From the NCBI GenBank assembly GCA_900551345.1, contig URVP01000070.1, forward strand, positions 1 through 7,203: a stretch of DNA of 7,203 bases, written 5' to 3'. Below the pieces are notes generated by a model. That model had not been told where the DNA came from, made no database searches, and was given only the letters and a program-made list of their open reading frames with translations. Positions 5,676-7,203 of the stretch are shown here, piece by piece; the stretch's first letter is position 1, and each line of letters begins with the position of its first letter. This stretch comes from an uncultured Eubacteriales bacterium (GTDB lineage Bacteria; Bacillota; Clostridia; Monoglobales; UMGS1388). Made by a program: the position numbers and the translations under genes.

Positions 5676-6992
5676 ATGAAAAATTTTATCATATTTCTTT
5701 TGTCAGCAGTGCTGTTGCTGATTTGTGCCATGCCTACCGCATACGCTGACGGGGTGGCACTGCCTGAATATGTGGATATAGGGCTTAAATATGGCACTGC
5801 ATCCGTAACAAGTGCCGTTGCAGAGGCTGGTTCCATGTCGGTTACGGATGTGTACGGTACATCCATTTACGATTCTGCAATTGCTTCATCTGCGACGGTT
5901 ACATATCAAAATGGGAGCATAGTCATCAGTCAAAACGGAAATACGCTTGTTTCCTATGCCGGCGACATAATGCTTACCCCCCTTGGGGGAATTATTTCTC
6001 TTGACGGTGTACGCTATAGAGGCAGTATTAAGTTTTTAATAAAAAATTCTGCATTAACAGTGGTTAATCATGTTAAAATGGATGATTACCTTTGTGGGGT
6101 AGTGCCCAAAGAAATAGGAGGCTCTTCGCCTGCTGAGGCGCTTAAAGCTCAGGCTGTGTGTGCACGAAGCTATACTGCACGCTTTATAGGCAGACATTCG
6201 GACAGCGGATTTGACCTTTGTACAAGCCAGCACTGTCAGGTGTACGGAGGTGTGTCAGCGGAGACTGATGCTGCAAATGCTGCTGTTAAAGAAACAAGCG
6301 GTGTTATTGCCATGTACGGAGAGAATATTGCCGAACTTTACTATTTTGCATCGGACGGTGGAGCAACCGAAGATGTGCGTAATGTATGGGGCAGTACACA
6401 GTATCCCTATCTTGCTGCGGTGGATGACCCTTACGAAACGGAGGAGGCCACTCATCACACATGGTCAGTTACTTTTACTCCCCAGGAGCTTACAGAGCTG
6501 TTTTCTTCTTACGGTTTGGGTGAAATAACGGATATAAGTGTGGTGAACATGTCGGAAAAAGGTGCCGTAATCAAGCTTGAAGTAGTCGGCACATTGGGCA
6601 GTAAAATTTTTGAGCGAGAGAGCTGCCGTACGGTTTTCGGCGGCAAAATATACAGTCAGGCGTATACTGTAACAAAAAATTATGCAGACGCATCAGGTGC
6701 GCCGTCTGCAATTAGTTCAGAGGGTGTTGCTACTCTTCCGTCTACCGTTTATGTTATCGGAGCGGACGGAACAGTGGTAAATAAGATAGAAGATATGGTG
6801 GTTATCTCTTCCGGTGGGGAGAGCAGCTTTGATACAAGCTCTAAGGTTGTATCATATACCATAAACGGCAGAGGATACGGACATCTGGTAGGCATGAGCC
6901 AATGGGGAGCCATAGCCATGGCAAAGCAGGGCTTTACATATGAGCAGATACTCAGTCACTATTATACAGGCATAACTATTGTTAAAAAGTAG
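5676..6992 (+). CDS. spoIID: Secreted SpoIID/LytB-domain protein, likely peptidoglycan lytic transglycosylase
   Basis: SpoIID cleaves glycan strands that have lost their stem peptides, and in spore formers works with SpoIIP and SpoIIM during engulfment of the forespore. The 438-residue product starts with a signal peptide (1-24, hydrophobic core 4-19, likely cut after AYA). It has no lipobox, so it may be released or held by other means. A ~85-residue N-terminal region precedes the SpoIID domain (about 110-330). Marks: DDYLCGVVPKEIGGSSPAEA (136-155), where Glu146 matches the catalytic Glu of SpoIID, LKAQAVCARSYT (156-167), FDLCTSQHCQVYGG (179-192) and FASDGGATEDV (224-234). Clostridial SpoIID is reported to bind zinc through Cys and His; Cys182, Cys187 and His174 or His186 are candidates. 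A Ser/Val-rich stretch (about 331-392) separates this from the closing GRGYGHLVGMSQWGA (398-412) and YEQILSHYYTGI segment. The start is fixed by AAAGGA at 5660-5665 and an in-frame stop at 5649-5651. No spore-type promoter is seen, and co-transcription with thrS is likely. It could also be a vegetative SpoIID/LytB paralogue. Confidence 0.87.
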   Translation: MKNFIIFLLSAVLLLICAMPTAYADGVALPEYVDIGLKYGTASVTSAVAEAGSMSVTDVYGTSIYDSAIASSATVTYQNGSIVISQNGNTLVSYAGDIMLTPLGGIISLDGVRYRGSIKFLIKNSALTVVNHVKMDDYLCGVVPKEIGGSSPAEALKAQAVCARSYTARFIGRHSDSGFDLCTSQHCQVYGGVSAETDAANAAVKETSGVIAMYGENIAELYYFASDGGATEDVRNVWGSTQYPYLAAVDDPYETEEATHHTWSVTFTPQELTELFSSYGLGEITDISVVNMSEKGAVIKLEVVGTLGSKIFERESCRTVFGGKIYSQAYTVTKNYADASGAPSAISSEGVATLPSTVYVIGADGTVVNKIEDMVVISSGGESSFDTSSKVVSYTINGRGYGHLVGMSQWGAIAMAKQGFTYEQILSHYYTGITIVKK

Positions 6993-7017
6993 TTAACGGA
7001 TTGGAAGGATATATTAA

Positions 7018-7149
7018 ATGAATCTCCATGATTTTTGGTATGATTTACCCCAGGAGCTGATTGCTCAGCATCCTCTTGAGGACAGAACATCATCAAGACT
7101 TCTTATGATGAATAAAAAAACAGGTGAGCTTACGCACGGGACATTTCGC
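7018..7149 (+). CDS. queA: QueA, tRNA ribosyltransferase-isomerase, first ~44 codons only; cut by adapter sequence
   Basis: QueA transfers and isomerises the ribosyl part of S-adenosylmethionine onto 7-aminomethyl-7-deazaguanine in tRNA to make epoxyqueuosine, a late step of queuosine synthesis. The first 44 residues match the family start closely, with DFWYDLPQELIAQHPLEDR (5-23), SSRLLMMNKKTGELTHGTF (25-43), as in E. coli and B. subtilis QueA (LPE.LIA..P...R..SRL......G.LTH..F). AAGGA at 7005-7009 lies eight bases before the ATG, and the codon before it (7015-7017) is a stop, so the start is firm. The gap from the SpoIID-type gene is 25 bases, and a spoIID-type gene followed by queA and tgt is a familiar clostridial order. 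After codon 44 the frame runs open into adapter bases and reads CSLIHISEPTRRRGISYA; this part is not protein from the organism and should be trimmed. A full gene would be about 340 codons. Confidence 0.93.
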
Positions 7150-7203
7150 TGTTCTCTTATACACATCTCCGAGCCCACGAGACGTAGAGGAATCTCGTAT
7201 GCC
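7149..7203 (+). other. Illumina Nextera adapter read-through (sequencing artefact)
   Basis: From 7149 the sequence reads CTGT and then TCTCTTATACACATCT (7153-7168), which is the Tn5 mosaic end CTGTCTCTTATACACATCT with one extra T. Next comes CCGAGCCCACGAGAC (7169-7183), the Nextera read-2 transposase adapter, then an 8-base block GTAGAGGA (7184-7191) in the i7 index position (it matches Nextera index N712 as I remember it), then ATCTCGTATGCC (7192-7203), the start of the P7 tail. The order and spacing are those of read 1 running through a short insert. These bases should be masked. They carry no biological signal, and no transposon is implied. Confidence 0.98.

Noticed and set aside
6211..6528. 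Second + strand frame inside the SpoIID-type gene (105 codons)
   Set aside because: It is an out-of-frame shadow of the strongly conserved SpoIID domain; composition and start context do not support a gene.
6981..6997. GTTAA and TTAAC dyad around the stop of the SpoIID-type gene
   Set aside because: It is a five-base A/T-rich match with no T-tract, within chance expectation.
7149..7203. Reading the mosaic-end match as a Tn5-type transposon or insertion sequence end
   Set aside because: It is followed by library adapter, index and P7 bases in exact order, so it is a sequencing construct and not a mobile element.
1..7203. CRISPR arrays, tRNA or rRNA genes, phage genes, toxin-antitoxin pairs or a novel defence locus
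   Set aside because: I saw no regularly spaced repeats, no tRNA-like folds or rRNA stretches, and every gap between genes is shorter than 90 bases and accounted for.

Overview
All six intact genes and the one broken gene in this window lie on the + strand. The gene families (eno, secG, rnr, a TVP38/VTT membrane protein, thrS, a SpoIID/LytB protein, queA), the strong AGGAGG-type ribosome sites and the moderate G+C content with A-rich gene junctions point to a Firmicutes/Clostridia-type bacterium. A gut or other metagenomic clostridium is likely, but the species cannot be named from this sequence. A SpoIID-type protein suggests a spore-forming ancestry but does not prove sporulation.

Layout. 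Positions 1-1124 hold the last ~373 codons of enolase, whose N-terminus lies off the window. An A-rich stretch and a good extended -10 promoter then drive secG, which ends at a clear rho-independent terminator (1468-1498), so secG looks like its own short unit. Next comes an RNase R-family gene that has the RNB, S1 and basic-tail parts but no cold-shock domains. Its last 71 bases overlap, in another frame, the start of a TVP38/TMEM64-family membrane protein. A perfect consensus promoter (TTGACA, 17 bp, TATAAT) with a dyad over its -10 element precedes thrS. This ThrRS lacks the TGS domain and its leader has no room for a T-box. thrS, the SpoIID/LytB gene and queA follow with gaps of 29 and 25 bases and no visible terminator, so they are probably one transcript.

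The last ~55 bases (about 7149-7203) are not biological. They match the Illumina Nextera transposase end, an 8-base index and the start of the P7 tail. The queA reading frame therefore stops being real after about codon 44, and the contig ends in an adapter.

How the genes work together: this is mostly core housekeeping (glycolysis and RNA-degradosome enolase, protein export, RNA decay, Thr-tRNA charging, queuosine modification) with two envelope genes among it. I found no phage, transposon, CRISPR array, defence locus or other undescribed system. The points worth a second look are the domain-reduced RNase R and ThrRS, the overlapping gene pair, the thrS promoter region and the adapter artefact.
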